DNA of 64,000 nucleotides from DAOUJI01 sp965224415 (GTDB lineage Bacteria; Chloroflexota; Dehalococcoidia; Lucifugimonadales; JAGWBF01): the NCBI GenBank assembly GCA_965224415.1, contig CBDCZB010000001.1, positions 434,001 to 498,000 on the forward strand, read 5' to 3'. This document shows positions 1-7,467 of the stretch, in pieces; the stretch's first letter is position 1; every line of letters begins with the position of its first letter. The notes below the pieces were generated by a model. That model was not told where the DNA came from. It searched no databases and saw nothing but the letters and a program-made list of their open reading frames with translations. A program made the position numbers and the translations under genes.

Positions 1-717
1 CGACGGAACGACTACGTGCTGGGGAGTCCTCCAGCCCAGCTGCTCGGCCACCTCGTAGGCCAAGGTCTTGCTTCCTTCGGCGTAGTAGGGCCGCATGTTG
101 ATGTTCACGAAAGCCCAGGGATAGGTGTCTGCGGCCTCGCTGCACAGCCTGTTGACGTCGTCGTAGTTGCCGTCCACAGCCACAACTATGGGACCGTAGA
201 TGGCCGCTCCAATGATCTTGCCGTATTCCAAGTCCGCAGGGATGAATACGACGGACTTCATCCCACCCCTGGCGGCGTGGGCGGCGACGGCGCACGCCAG
301 GTTGCCAGTGGAGGCGCAGGCCAGGGTCTCGAACCCGAACTCCTTAGCCTTGGTGGCGGCCACGGTGACAACCCGGTCTTTGAAGGAGAAGGAAGGGTTG
401 ACGGTGTCGTTCTTGATGTAGAGGTTGTCCAAGCCCAGCAGTTCGCCCAGGTTCTTGGCTTTGATAAGCGGCGTGAACCCGGCGTTGAGGTCGACGGCCA
501 ACTCGTTGCTCTGTGGGCCGTCAACGGGAAGCAGGTCCTGGTAGCGCCAGAGGCTCAGAGGACCCTTTTCTATTCGCTCCCTGCTGATGACCCTGGCTAT
601 AGAGTCGTAGTCGTAGACCGGGCCAAGAGGTCCGAAGCAGAATTCACAGACGTGGATGGGTTCTACTGGGTTCTCTCTGCCGCATTCCTTGCAACGGAGA
701 GCGGTGACGAAAGCCAA
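1..717 (-). CDS. thrC: Threonine synthase, C-terminal part cut by the window edge
   Basis: PLP-dependent enzyme that turns O-phosphohomoserine into threonine. My translation of the minus strand starts at a TTG (717-715), with an in-frame TAG five codons upstream and no nearby ATG. It opens with a zinc-ribbon-like CKEC...CEFC pair, then NAGFTPLIKAKNLGE, then the PLP lysine motif PSFSFKDR and the glycine-rich CASTGNLACAVAAHAA that holds the cofactor phosphate. This order is that of the ThrC family; the closely related cysteine synthases lack the N-terminal zinc ribbon. About 239 residues are visible and the frame is open at base 1, so the C-terminal part is missing. A good promoter lies about 50 nt upstream. 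Confidence 0.85.
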   Translation of the reverse strand, partial: MAFVTALRCKECGRENPVEPIHVCEFCFGPLGPVYDYDSIARVISRERIEKGPLSLWRYQDLLPVDGPQSNELAVDLNAGFTPLIKAKNLGELLGLDNLYIKNDTVNPSFSFKDRVVTVAATKAKEFGFETLACASTGNLACAVAAHAARGGMKSVVFIPADLEYGKIIGAAIYGPIVVAVDGNYDDVNRLCSEAADTYPWAFVNINMRPYYAEGSKTLAYEVAEQLGWRTPQHVVVPS

Positions 718-775
718 TTTAGAAAGGACCTATACCAAAAATTGGGACTGCAACATACGGGTCAATGACGTTGGG

Positions 776-804
776 ATGCTATCAGAGGCCCCCTACGTTG
801 TCAA
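776..804 (-). promoter_or_regulatory. Sigma70-type promoter for thrC
   Basis: On the minus strand TTGACA (804-799) is followed after exactly 17 bp by TAGCAT (781-776). It sits about 60 bp upstream of the TTG start of thrC and in the right direction. No attenuator or T-box is apparent in the short leader. Confidence 0.6.
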
Positions 805-848
805 GGAGAACACGCCTGTATGATGAAGGATATCGTGACCGGCTAAGG

Positions 849-882
849 CAAAAAGCGGGGACTCGACAACTGTCGAGGCCCC
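849..882 (-). terminator. Rho-independent terminator of hsp20
   Basis: Read on the minus strand, GGGGCCTCGAC, loop AGTT and GTCGAGTCCCC form an 11-bp stem with one mismatch, followed by GCTTTTTG. It lies about 55 bp beyond the hsp20 stop codon and upstream of the thrC promoter, so it insulates the two leftward genes. Confidence 0.75.
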
Positions 883-936
883 TAATTCGCCGCGGATGTG
901 ACGGTTCCGGCGTGACGGCGTCATCGCCCGCTGAGC

Positions 937-1431
937 TTAGCTGCTGGTGGCCTCGTCTGGAATCTCCGCGCCGTTCCCGGCGGGGGGCTTGACCTCCAGC
1001 TTGATGACGTCGGGCTGTGGCTCCTGGAACTTGGGGAACGTCACGGTCAAGACGCCATTGCTGTAGTCGGCTGAGGCTTTGTCTAGGTTGAGCGACTCAG
1101 GAAGACGCACGGCCCGCTTGTACAAGCCAAAACTTCGCTCCCGGTGGAGGTAATTCTCCTCCTTTATCTCTTCTTCCGACTTATGCTCTGCCTTGATGGT
1201 CAGGACGTTGTCCTTGATGCTCACATCCAGGTCCTCGGGCTTAACGCCAGGGACCGACGCCTCCACCTTTAGGTCTTCCCCGTCCTCGTAGACGTCCAGC
1301 TCCATGGGCGGGGTTGCAGCCCAGAACTGCCTGGCCCAGTGGCGCGGTCCGAACATCTCTCTCCGAAACCGGTCAATCCCTCTGGGAAAACGCTGGGACA
1401 CACCAAAGGGTCTGTAGGTTACTATAGGCAT
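937..1431 (-). CDS. Hsp20/alpha-crystallin family small heat-shock protein
   Basis: ATP-independent holdase that keeps unfolding cytoplasmic proteins soluble. The 164-residue product has the usual layout: a short Phe/Arg-rich N-terminal arm, an alpha-crystallin domain from about residue 43 (MELDVYEDGEDLKVEASVPG) through GVLTVTFPK, and a short polar tail in which VIKLEV may serve as the I-x-V/I-type motif. The start ATG at 1431 follows GGAGGAAGAGC. It diverges from the dnaJ-hspR-clpC operon; a minus-strand promoter and an inverted repeat lie in the shared upstream region, which suggests co-regulation by the HspR-like protein encoded nearby. Confidence 0.92.
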   Translation of the reverse strand: MPIVTYRPFGVSQRFPRGIDRFRREMFGPRHWARQFWAATPPMELDVYEDGEDLKVEASVPGVKPEDLDVSIKDNVLTIKAEHKSEEEIKEENYLHRERSFGLYKRAVRLPESLNLDKASADYSNGVLTVTFPKFQEPQPDVIKLEVKPPAGNGAEIPDEATSS

Positions 1432-1518
1432 TGCTCTTCCTCCTTCCTGATTAGAGCCTAGGGCCGGTTGGTCCAGGTGGGCGGGACCGATATTCTTTCT
1501 TCCCGCCTCTCAAGTAGG

Positions 1519-1547
1519 AGTATACTAAGTTGATGTTGACATATCAA
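1519..1547 (-). promoter_or_regulatory. Promoter for hsp20
   Basis: Minus-strand TTGATA (1547-1542), 17-bp spacer, TATACT (1524-1519). The direction and distance fit the hsp20 start at 1431. The -35 box and spacer are covered by the inverted repeat annotated separately. Confidence 0.6.
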
Positions 1548-1549
1548 CT
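1528..1549. promoter_or_regulatory. Inverted repeat, candidate HspR (HAIR-like) operator
   Basis: AGTTGAT, 8-nt spacer, ATCAACT is a perfect 7-bp inverted repeat. It lies between the divergent hsp20 and dnaJ promoters and overlaps the hsp20 -35 box. The known HspR site (HAIR, CTTGAGT-N7-ACTCAAG) has the same TTGA...TCAA core with nearly the same distance (11 nt between cores; 10 nt here). An hspR-like gene lies 1 kb downstream. Operator function is inferred. Confidence 0.45.
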
Positions 1550-1597
1550 ATACTGTTAATTCATTACAATTTAGATTATGTGATAATATATGGATTA

Positions 1598-1626
1598 TTG
1601 ACTGAAACACCTAGTAATGCTATACT
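1598..1626 (+). promoter_or_regulatory. Promoter for the dnaJ-hspR-clpC operon
   Basis: TTGACT (1598-1603), 17-bp spacer, TATACT (1621-1626), 33 bp before the dnaJ ATG. The surrounding 150 bp are markedly AT-rich compared with the genes. Confidence 0.65.
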
Positions 1627-1659
1627 GTCTTTGGAATATATTTAGCGAGAACCGCTGCA

Positions 1660-2556
1660 ATGCCAAGCTACTACGACATTCTAGGCGTCACTGGAGACAC
1701 CGATGAGAAGGGCATACGCCAGGCCTATCGCAAGCTGGCCAGGCAGTGGCACCCTGACGTAAACCCCGGAGACAGCGAAGCAGAGGCCAAGTTCAAGCGA
1801 ATCAATGAAGCCTATGAGGTGCTTTCGGACCCGGAGAAGCGGGTTAAGTACGACAAGTACGGAGACGATTGGAAGCACGCCGACGAGCTGGACAAAGCCC
1901 GCGCTTCTCAGGGAAGGGGCGACTTCACTTACTGGTTCTCCGGCTCTCCTGACTTCGACGGTCAGATGGGAGGCGTCTCCGGCGGTGCGTTCGACGATAT
2001 ATTGTCGGGCTTCCGACGCGGAAGGTCCAGGCCGCAGCGCCTCCGGTACGACGTAGACGTTACGCTGGAAGAGGCGTTCAGGGGGACAACTCGGATCGTT
2101 GACGTGCCCATCCTGTCCGGGGAGGGTTCCAAGCGAATAGAAGTGAAGATCCCCCCTGGAGTTGACGACGGCTCCACGGTGCGCGTTCCTGTGGGAGACG
2201 GGAAGGAGACCGAGGTCCGCTTCAACATCCGGTTGCGAGAGCATTCGAAGTTCAGGCGTTCGGGCGCCGACCTGTACACCGAAGTGGATGTCCCGGCGTT
2301 GGACGCAGTCCTGGGAGGGGAAGCCGCTGTGCCTACGCTGACCAAGCGTGTGGCCCTGACAATTCCGCCTGAGACCCAGAACGGCCAGACCTTCCGGCTT
2401 GCCGGTCAAGGGATGCCCAGGCTCAACCGGCCCGATTCCAGGGGAGACCTCCACGTGACCGTGAAGGCCGCGCTCCCCAAGGGCCTTACAGATGAGGAAC
2501 GGAGGCTGTTCGAAGAAATCAAGGAGTCTCTAAATTCCAGGAGGCAGCCGGTCTAA
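1660..2556 (+). CDS. DnaJ-class co-chaperone without zinc finger (CbpA/DnaJ2 type)
   Basis: J-domain protein that delivers clients to DnaK and stimulates its ATPase. Residues 1-70 are a J domain (YYDILGV..., HPD motif in WHPDVNP). A Gly/Phe-rich linker (GDFTYWFSGSPDFDGQMGG) follows, then directly the two C-terminal beta-barrel client-binding domains (QRLRYDVDVTLEEAFRGT..., DLHVTVKAALP). The CxxCxGxG zinc-finger repeats of true DnaJ are absent, so this is a class II protein; 298 residues is usual for CbpA. It is the first gene of the heat-shock operon, 2 bp from hspR. No dnaK or grpE lies in the window. Confidence 0.9.
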   Translation: MPSYYDILGVTGDTDEKGIRQAYRKLARQWHPDVNPGDSEAEAKFKRINEAYEVLSDPEKRVKYDKYGDDWKHADELDKARASQGRGDFTYWFSGSPDFDGQMGGVSGGAFDDILSGFRRGRSRPQRLRYDVDVTLEEAFRGTTRIVDVPILSGEGSKRIEVKIPPGVDDGSTVRVPVGDGKETEVRFNIRLREHSKFRRSGADLYTEVDVPALDAVLGGEAAVPTLTKRVALTIPPETQNGQTFRLAGQGMPRLNRPDSRGDLHVTVKAALPKGLTDEERRLFEEIKESLNSRRQPV

Positions 2557-2558
2557 TC

Positions 2559-2897
2559 ATGACACAGAGATTTGAGAGCGAACCCTGCTACGTTATCAGT
2601 ATTGCGGCCCGGCTTGTAGGATTGCACGCCCAAACATTGCGCTACTACGAGAGAGTCGGACTTATCGAACCTACCCGATCAGAGGGCAAGCAGAGGCTCT
2701 ACTCCAACAATGACATAGATAAGCTGCGGCGAATTAAGTCCCTCACCGACGACATGGGCATAAACCTGGCCGGTGTAGAGGTGGTGCTGAAGCTTATGGA
2801 CAGGATGCTCCAGATGGAGTCGGAACTTGACAGGCTTTCCGCAGAGGTCTCCCAACTCCGCAGCGCCAAGAACGACATTAGACAACACCGCCAGTAG
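2559..2897 (+). CDS. hspR: HspR-like MerR-family heat-shock repressor
   Basis: DNA-binding regulator of 112 residues. The N-terminal winged helix contains YVISIAARLVGLHAQTLRYYERVGLIEP and later RLYSNNDIDKLRRIKSLTDDMGINLAGVEVVLKL, which is the HspR signature within the MerR superfamily. A C-terminal coiled-coil (MLQMESELDRLSAEVSQLRS) should mediate dimerisation. Actinobacterial HspR represses dnaK and clpB operons at HAIR inverted repeats, and here the gene sits between dnaJ and clpC with an HAIR-like repeat upstream of the operon, so negative autoregulation is likely. No metal- or redox-sensing cysteines are visible in the C-terminal region. Confidence 0.82.
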   Translation: MTQRFESEPCYVISIAARLVGLHAQTLRYYERVGLIEPTRSEGKQRLYSNNDIDKLRRIKSLTDDMGINLAGVEVVLKLMDRMLQMESELDRLSAEVSQLRSAKNDIRQHRQ

Positions 2898-2912
2898 GAG
2901 ACGTTCACAGCC

Positions 2913-5366
2913 ATGATGAGACCTGATGACTACACTGAGCAAGCGCGGGAAGTTCTGGCCGCCTCCCAGGAGACGGTTCGCAGCCGCCAGCACAGCCAAT
3001 GGGACGTGGAGCACGTCCTTCTTTCCCTGCTGGAACTGGACAACGGGCTTCCGGCCGAAATACTCCGGCACCTTGGCATATCCGCCGAGGCGGTCAGGGA
3101 TGATCTGGACAGAGCGTTGGAGAACTCGCCCAAGGTGTCAGTCCAGTCGCCCCAGATTTACGCTACGCCCAGAGCGAGCAGGCTCCTGGAGAACGCCAAG
3201 AACGAATCGGCCATGATGAAGGACGAGTTCATAGGCGTCGAGCATCTGCTTCTAGCCGCTGCGACGGAACGGGAGGGAGACGCAGCTCGAATCCTGGACA
3301 AGCATGGGGTGACCAAGGAGAAGCTGTACCAGGCCCTCAAACAGGTGCGTGGACCCCACAGAGTCACCGATCCCAGAGCGGAGAGCAGATACCGCGCACT
3401 GGAAAGGTACAGCATCGACCTGACAGACCTGGCCAGTCAGGGCAGGCTCGACCCTGTCGTTGGGCGGGACGCCGAGGTCCGCAGGGTCATGCAGACCCTG
3501 ACCCGACGGAAGAAGAACAACCCCGTAATTATAGGCGAGGCTGGAGTGGGCAAGACAGCCATAGCCGAGGGGCTGGCCCAACGCATCGTGTCAGGGGACG
3601 TGCCCACCGTGCTTAGGGACAGGCGGGTGCTGGCCCTCGACATGGGCGCCCTGGTGGCCGGAAGCAAGTTCAGGGGCGAGTTCGAGGACCGTCTAAAGGC
3701 GGTCATGGACGAGGTGAAGGGTTCCCAGGGGGAAGTCGTACTGTTCATAGATGAAATTCACACAGTCGTAGGCGCGGGAAGCGCCGAGGGTTCCATCGAC
3801 GCCGGCAACCTGCTGAAACCCGCTCTCTCCAGGGGCGAGCTCCAGTGCATCGGAGCCACTACCACCGAGGAGTACAGGAAGCACATCGAGAAAGACGCTG
3901 CCCTGGAACGCAGGTTCCAACCCATATACCTGGAAGAACCCACGGTCGACGAAACGGTGGAAATCCTGAAGGCTCTGCGGCCCCGGTATGAGGCACATCA
4001 CAAGGTGAAGGTCGAGGACTCGGCGTTGGCTGCTGCGGCCGGTCTGAGTCAGCGTTACCTGGCGGACAGGCGCCTGCCCGATAAGGCTGTGGACCTCATC
4101 GACGAGGCGGCCAGCAAGATACACATAGACGCCGAGAGCATGCCCCTGGACCTGAAGGGTCGGGAGCGCAGGATTCAGGAGTTGTCCAACGAAGAAGAGG
4201 CCGCGGCCCAACGGTCCGACTATGAGAGGGCGGCCGAACTGAAGACCGAACGCCTGCGTATAGAGTCTGAGTTCGAGGCTGACAGGGACAGCTGGCTCAG
4301 GGAAAAGGACATTGACATGGTTGTGGAGGCGGAGGACATCGCCGAGCTAATCTCCCAGTGGACGGGTGTGCCGGTGTCCAGGCTCCTGGAAGGCGAAGCC
4401 GAGAAGCTCCTTAACATGGAAGAGCGGCTGCACGAGCGGGTCATTGGGCAGCACGAGGGAGTGGCCGCCGTGTCTGAGGCCATCAGGCGTGCCCGGTCCG
4501 GCTTGGCCGACCCCAAACGTCCCATAGGCAGCTTCATATTCCTGGGGCCGACCGGTGTGGGAAAAACCGAACTGGCGAGAGCCTTGGCCGAGTTCTTGTT
4601 CGACGACGAAGCCAACATGATTCGCATCGACATGTCCGAATACATGGAGAAGCACACTGTTTCCCGGCTCATCGGCGCGCCTCCCGGATACGTTGGGTTC
4701 GACGACGGCGGGCAGCTTACCGAAGCCGTGCGCAGGCATCCCTTCAGAGTGCTGCTGTTCGATGAGGTGGAGAAGGCGCACCCCGACGTGTTCAACGTCA
4801 TGCTCCAGATTCTGGAGGACGGACGCCTGACCGACGGTCATGGACGCACCGTCGACTTTAGGAATACGGTTGTAATCATGACCAGCAACCTGGGCACCGG
4901 CCAGATAGAAAACCGGCCCTTCGGCTTCCGCTCGGACGGAAAAGACTCAATAGATGCGGAGCGGCTGAGGGAAACCGTCCAGAACGCTCTGAAGCACGCC
5001 TTCAGGCCGGAGTTCCTCAACAGGATCGACGAAATCATCGTGTTCCAGCCCCTCACCCAGGAAGAAATCGAGCGCATCGTGGACCTGATGGCGGCGGACG
5101 TGCTGCGCCGTTTGAAGGACCGTGGAATCAGTTTTGAACTGACCCAGGCCGCCAGGGAATGGCTGTCCCGGGAGGGATTCGACCCAGCCTTTGGAGCCAG
5201 GCCACTGCGGAGGGCCATCCAACGCCACCTGGAGACGCCGTTGTCCAGGGAGATACTGAGCGGCGGCTTCGTGGAGGGGGACCGGGTTCTGGTGGACGCC
5301 GGAGATTCGAGCCTGGTCTTCACGAAGAAGGAAGCCAGGGTCGAGGAGCCTCTTCCGCTGGCGTAA
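2913..5366 (+). CDS. clpC: Clp ATPase, ClpC type (ClpB/ClpC family)
   Basis: Hsp100 unfoldase of 817 residues. It has a double Clp N domain (about 1-145), AAA1 with Walker A GEAGVGKT and Walker B VVLFIDEIH, a short middle domain (QELSNEEEAAAQRSDYERAA) and AAA2 with GPTGVGKT and LLFDEVEKAH. The middle domain has the UVR-like ClpC form, much shorter than the ClpB propeller. The PFGF stretch near residue 674 matches the position of the ClpC loop that docks ClpP. This favours a protease partner over a pure ClpB disaggregase, although clpP is not in the window. It is the last gene of the heat-shock operon. The last 50 bases of gene plus trailer are duplicated 2.2 kb downstream. Confidence 0.85.
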   Translation: MMRPDDYTEQAREVLAASQETVRSRQHSQWDVEHVLLSLLELDNGLPAEILRHLGISAEAVRDDLDRALENSPKVSVQSPQIYATPRASRLLENAKNESAMMKDEFIGVEHLLLAAATEREGDAARILDKHGVTKEKLYQALKQVRGPHRVTDPRAESRYRALERYSIDLTDLASQGRLDPVVGRDAEVRRVMQTLTRRKKNNPVIIGEAGVGKTAIAEGLAQRIVSGDVPTVLRDRRVLALDMGALVAGSKFRGEFEDRLKAVMDEVKGSQGEVVLFIDEIHTVVGAGSAEGSIDAGNLLKPALSRGELQCIGATTTEEYRKHIEKDAALERRFQPIYLEEPTVDETVEILKALRPRYEAHHKVKVEDSALAAAAGLSQRYLADRRLPDKAVDLIDEAASKIHIDAESMPLDLKGRERRIQELSNEEEAAAQRSDYERAAELKTERLRIESEFEADRDSWLREKDIDMVVEAEDIAELISQWTGVPVSRLLEGEAEKLLNMEERLHERVIGQHEGVAAVSEAIRRARSGLADPKRPIGSFIFLGPTGVGKTELARALAEFLFDDEANMIRIDMSEYMEKHTVSRLIGAPPGYVGFDDGGQLTEAVRRHPFRVLLFDEVEKAHPDVFNVMLQILEDGRLTDGHGRTVDFRNTVVIMTSNLGTGQIENRPFGFRSDGKDSIDAERLRETVQNALKHAFRPEFLNRIDEIIVFQPLTQEEIERIVDLMAADVLRRLKDRGISFELTQAAREWLSREGFDPAFGARPLRRAIQRHLETPLSREILSGGFVEGDRVLVDAGDSSLVFTKKEARVEEPLPLA

Positions 5367-5374
5367 GTGGGTGG
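5325..5374 (+). repeat. 50-bp direct repeat, copy 1 (3' end of clpC)
   Basis: Fifty bases covering the last 14 codons and stop of clpC plus 8 nt beyond are repeated without mismatch at 7568-7617. The two copies bracket 2193 bp of foreign-looking sequence. The bases just outside each repeat differ, so the ends are sharp. A repeat of the 3' end of a gene that leaves the gene intact is typical of an attachment site, but no integrase remains. Confidence 0.9.
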
Positions 5375-5751
5375 GCTTACGGGAAATCTTAAGTCTGGCC
5401 CCTTGGTCTTGTTATTGTCGAGGCGCAATTTCGACATTGGACAAGTTTATTCTTGTTCGGGGGTTGGTCATACCTAGACGGGGAACAGATAGGATAGGTC
5501 GGGCTGGCGAACACTACGTTGCTGCAGAGCTTAGGGGCCGTGGAAATTACGCTTCGCCCTTTTCAGGTAATGTGCCTGGCATTGATATTGTAGCCACAGA
5601 TGATGCTAGGAAGCATGTGGCTTATATCCAGGTAAAGACGAAACGTGACGGCGGCAATTGGCAAGCGCTGCACTCTGACTTCTGGGTAAGACTGCATATC
5701 TTTTCTCCGAGGTGTCAACTGCAATATGGGAACGAACATGGACGACCCTGA
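5371..5751 (+). pseudogene. Fragment of a PD-(D/E)XK-like nuclease-fold protein
   Basis: The frame encodes GRAGEHYVAAEL, then PGIDIVATDD, then VAYIQVKTKRDGGNW. The order Glu, Asp and Q-x-K matches the active-site pattern of small restriction-endonuclease-fold proteins. Similarity stops after DFWVRL, where such proteins normally continue with another beta-strand, so the rest looks truncated or frameshifted. No ATG with a ribosome-binding site precedes the conserved part; the only upstream start is a GTG at 5371 inside the 50-bp repeat. A remnant is more likely than a working gene. Confidence 0.4.
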
Positions 5752-5989
5752 ACTGAGAAACGAACAACCACCTACCGTTCTAATGGACCAGGACCTTTGG
5801 GAGGCTCTTCCTGTTGCGGTCGCTGTAATTCCTCAAGCTCTTGGAGAAAATCTTCCACGCGATACTGTTGAACAGTCGATAGAGGACACGTTGAGCAGAC
5901 AGCCGTTTCAACACCTGACAGAACGACAACGCGCTCTTGTTTGGCGGTGTTGTCGAGATTCTCTAAGGACGGCAGACGACACCCCCTAG
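5726..5989 (+). CDS. Small hypothetical protein
   Basis: An 87-residue acidic frame that overlaps the end of the nuclease fragment. It contains QDLWEALPVAVAVIPQALGENLPRD and no motif I recognise, and there is no clear ribosome-binding site. The ATG at 5738 (MDDPEL) is an alternative start. It lies inside the repeat-bracketed insert. Whether it is expressed is uncertain. Confidence 0.25.
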   Translation: MGTNMDDPELRNEQPPTVLMDQDLWEALPVAVAVIPQALGENLPRDTVEQSIEDTLSRQPFQHLTERQRALVWRCCRDSLRTADDTP

Positions 5990-6038
5990 GTAAGACCGTA
6001 TATAATTCCCTTACAATACCCGACGGAGACAACACGGT

Positions 6039-6200
6039 ATGGTCGCAGATAAGAAGGTGGGTTTAGGCATCGCGCTCGGAGCTGGAGTTGGAGCAGGCAT
6101 AGGCGCGTTACTCGGCAACGTCGGCGTTGGCGTGGCAATAGGAGTTGCCGTGGGTGTAGCACTCGGCGCCGCTTCGAGCCGAAATCGTCACGAAGGCTAG
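6039..6200 (+). CDS. Small glycine-zipper membrane protein
   Basis: A 53-residue frame starting MVADKKVGLGIALGAGVGAG. After a charged N-terminus there is one long run of Gly, Ala, Val, Ile and Leu with GxxxG and GxGxG spacing (GVGAGIGALLGNVGVGVAIG), ending SSRNRHEG. Small proteins of this look (glycine-zipper, 50-60 residues) are common orphans in environmental bacteria and should form one or two tightly packed membrane helices; function unknown. A TATAAT box lies about 30 bp upstream. Its TAG stop (6198-6200) directly abuts the IS630 end, so the original C-terminus may have been longer. Confidence 0.5.
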   Translation: MVADKKVGLGIALGAGVGAGIGALLGNVGVGVAIGVAVGVALGAASSRNRHEG

Positions 6201-6212
6201 TACTGAACCAAA

Positions 6213-6911
6213 TCAGGATTGGCAGGGATAGAGGCGATGGAGTTTGCGTCTGGCGTCTTGGGCAGTGAACCGCCAGTTAATGGTAGCTCCTATCGCGTTC
6301 CGCTCTGACACGCAGGCGCTGACGGCTCTTTCCAGGCTGTCCTCATCTCCGTTGCGTCCGCGCAGGCAGGCCCGGGCCAGCACGCTGAACTCGATCTCCG
6401 CCATATTCAGCCAGCTTCCGTGCTTGGGAGTGTGGTGCAACTCCAGCCGCTTGGCGATGCGCCGGGCCTCGGCCGCCGGGAAAGTCTCGTAAAGCGAGGC
6501 CATCCGATGCGTGTTCAGATTGTCGAGAACCAGCCGAATCACCGGGACATCGGGGTAGGCCTCATCCACCAGCCACCGCATCTGCTGAGCGAAGTCCTGC
6601 ATGGTGCGTTGCCGGGTTATCGCCACGTGGCGCCAGCCCCGGCGAGGCTCACAGGTGAGGAACAGGTTGCGCGTCCCTCCCCGCTGGTATTCGTAGTCCT
6701 CACGCCTCGGCCTCCCAGGCTTTGCCGGCAGCGGTTCCCTCACGTCGGCCAGCAACTGGGTGGAGGTCTCGTCAAAGCAGACCACCGGCCTCTGCGGATC
6801 GTAGGGCTCGGCGTAGAGATCCAGCACGTCCTCCATGGCCGCCACGAACTCTCCACCTACCTTGGGGATGCACCATTGTTTCTTGAGCCACGGCTTGAGC
6901 GTGTTTTTTTT
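6213..6911 (-). CDS. IS630 transposase, catalytic half (orfB)
   Basis: DDE-type catalytic domain. The first Asp is in RPVVCFDETSTQLL, the second in RLVLDNLNTH and the Glu in WLNMAEIEFSVLARACL, which is the IS630 DDE arrangement. The in-frame ATG at 6845 leaves out conserved sequence: the frame upstream reads NTLKPWLKKQWCIPKVGGEF, which runs back to the A8 run at 6911-6904. Translation therefore most likely comes from orfA by a -1 slip at A-AAA-AAA. All catalytic residues are present, so the element may still be active. Confidence 0.85.
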   Translation of the reverse strand, partial: KKNTLKPWLKKQWCIPKVGGEFVAAMEDVLDLYAEPYDPQRPVVCFDETSTQLLADVREPLPAKPGRPRREDYEYQRGGTRNLFLTCEPRRGWRHVAITRQRTMQDFAQQMRWLVDEAYPDVPVIRLVLDNLNTHRMASLYETFPAAEARRIAKRLELHHTPKHGSWLNMAEIEFSVLARACLRGRNGDEDSLERAVSACVSERNAIGATINWRFTAQDARRKLHRLYPCQS

Positions 6912-7327
6912 AGCCGCAGGCGGACCGTCTCGGGAGATAAAGACTCCACCAATCCCAACTCCACCACCTTGCCCGCCAGGGCCCGCATGGTCCAGTGGTC
7001 ATGACCGTCGGGCACCGGGCTGCAGGCCAAGGCTATCAGGTGGGCCTCCACCCTTTCATCCACCTTTCTGGGCCGGTTGACCTGGTTATGGTGCCTCAGC
7101 ACCTCGTCCAGTCCTTCCTCGGCATACCGCCGCTTGGTGCGGAACACGGTCCGCTCCGACACGTCCAGTGCGGTGGCCACCTGGGGGGCGGTCCAGCCCT
7201 CATCTATCTTGATCAGGATGCGGGCCCGGGTAATCGCCTGTGCGGAACTCCTCCCAGCCCTGATCATCTTCCTGAGCCGTCCCTTTTCCTGTGTTGCCAG
7301 CCGGACTCCGTACTTCTCCTGCACCAT
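6857..7327 (-). CDS. IS630 transposase, DNA-binding half (orfA)
   Basis: N-terminal helix-turn-helix part: ITRARILIKIDEGWTAPQVA, TALDVSERTVFRTKRRYAEE and a second HTH before LSPETVRLRLKK. ATG at 7327 (MVQEKYG) follows GAGGTGG and is preferred over the in-frame GTG at 7345. The zero frame ends 16 codons after the A8 run at 6911-6904; a -1 slip there continues into the catalytic half. Confidence 0.8.
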   Translation of the reverse strand: MVQEKYGVRLATQEKGRLRKMIRAGRSSAQAITRARILIKIDEGWTAPQVATALDVSERTVFRTKRRYAEEGLDEVLRHHNQVNRPRKVDERVEAHLIALACSPVPDGHDHWTMRALAGKVVELGLVESLSPETVRLRLKKTRSSRGSRNNGASPR

Positions 7328-7467
7328 GACCACCTCACATCCCACAACCCTTCGTCTATCCCCAAGGTAGCATCCTGTCTGGGCTCACGTACTAACTGAC
7401 AATGCCAGATTGGCCGAATACTAGTGTTTACATTTCCTAGACACTAACGCAAGGTACAGACACCGGA

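Larger units (their letters stand above)
6201..7420 (-). mobile_element. IS630-family insertion sequence
   Basis: About 1.22 kb. The ends begin with TA, the IS630 target dinucleotide, at 6201-6202 and 7419-7420. The terminal 25 bases read inwards (TACTGAACCAAATCAGGATT and, on the other strand, TATTCGGCCAATCTGGCATT) form an imperfect inverted repeat. The element carries two overlapping transposase frames joined at an A8 run. It sits between the glycine-zipper gene and the group II intron remnant, so it entered an already foreign segment. Confidence 0.8.

Noticed and set aside
16..768. Plus-strand frame of 250 codons at the left edge
   Set aside because: It is the antisense of threonine synthase, whose PLP motifs are on the minus strand.
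1536..1554. TTGACA at 1536 with TATACT at 1549 as a plus-strand promoter
   Set aside because: The spacer is only 7 bp; a correctly spaced pair (1598/1621) lies nearer to dnaJ.
5367..5385. GTAAG...CTTAC hairpin after clpC as a terminator
   Set aside because: Only a 5-bp stem with an 8-nt loop and no T-run; it also spans the repeat border and may be accidental.
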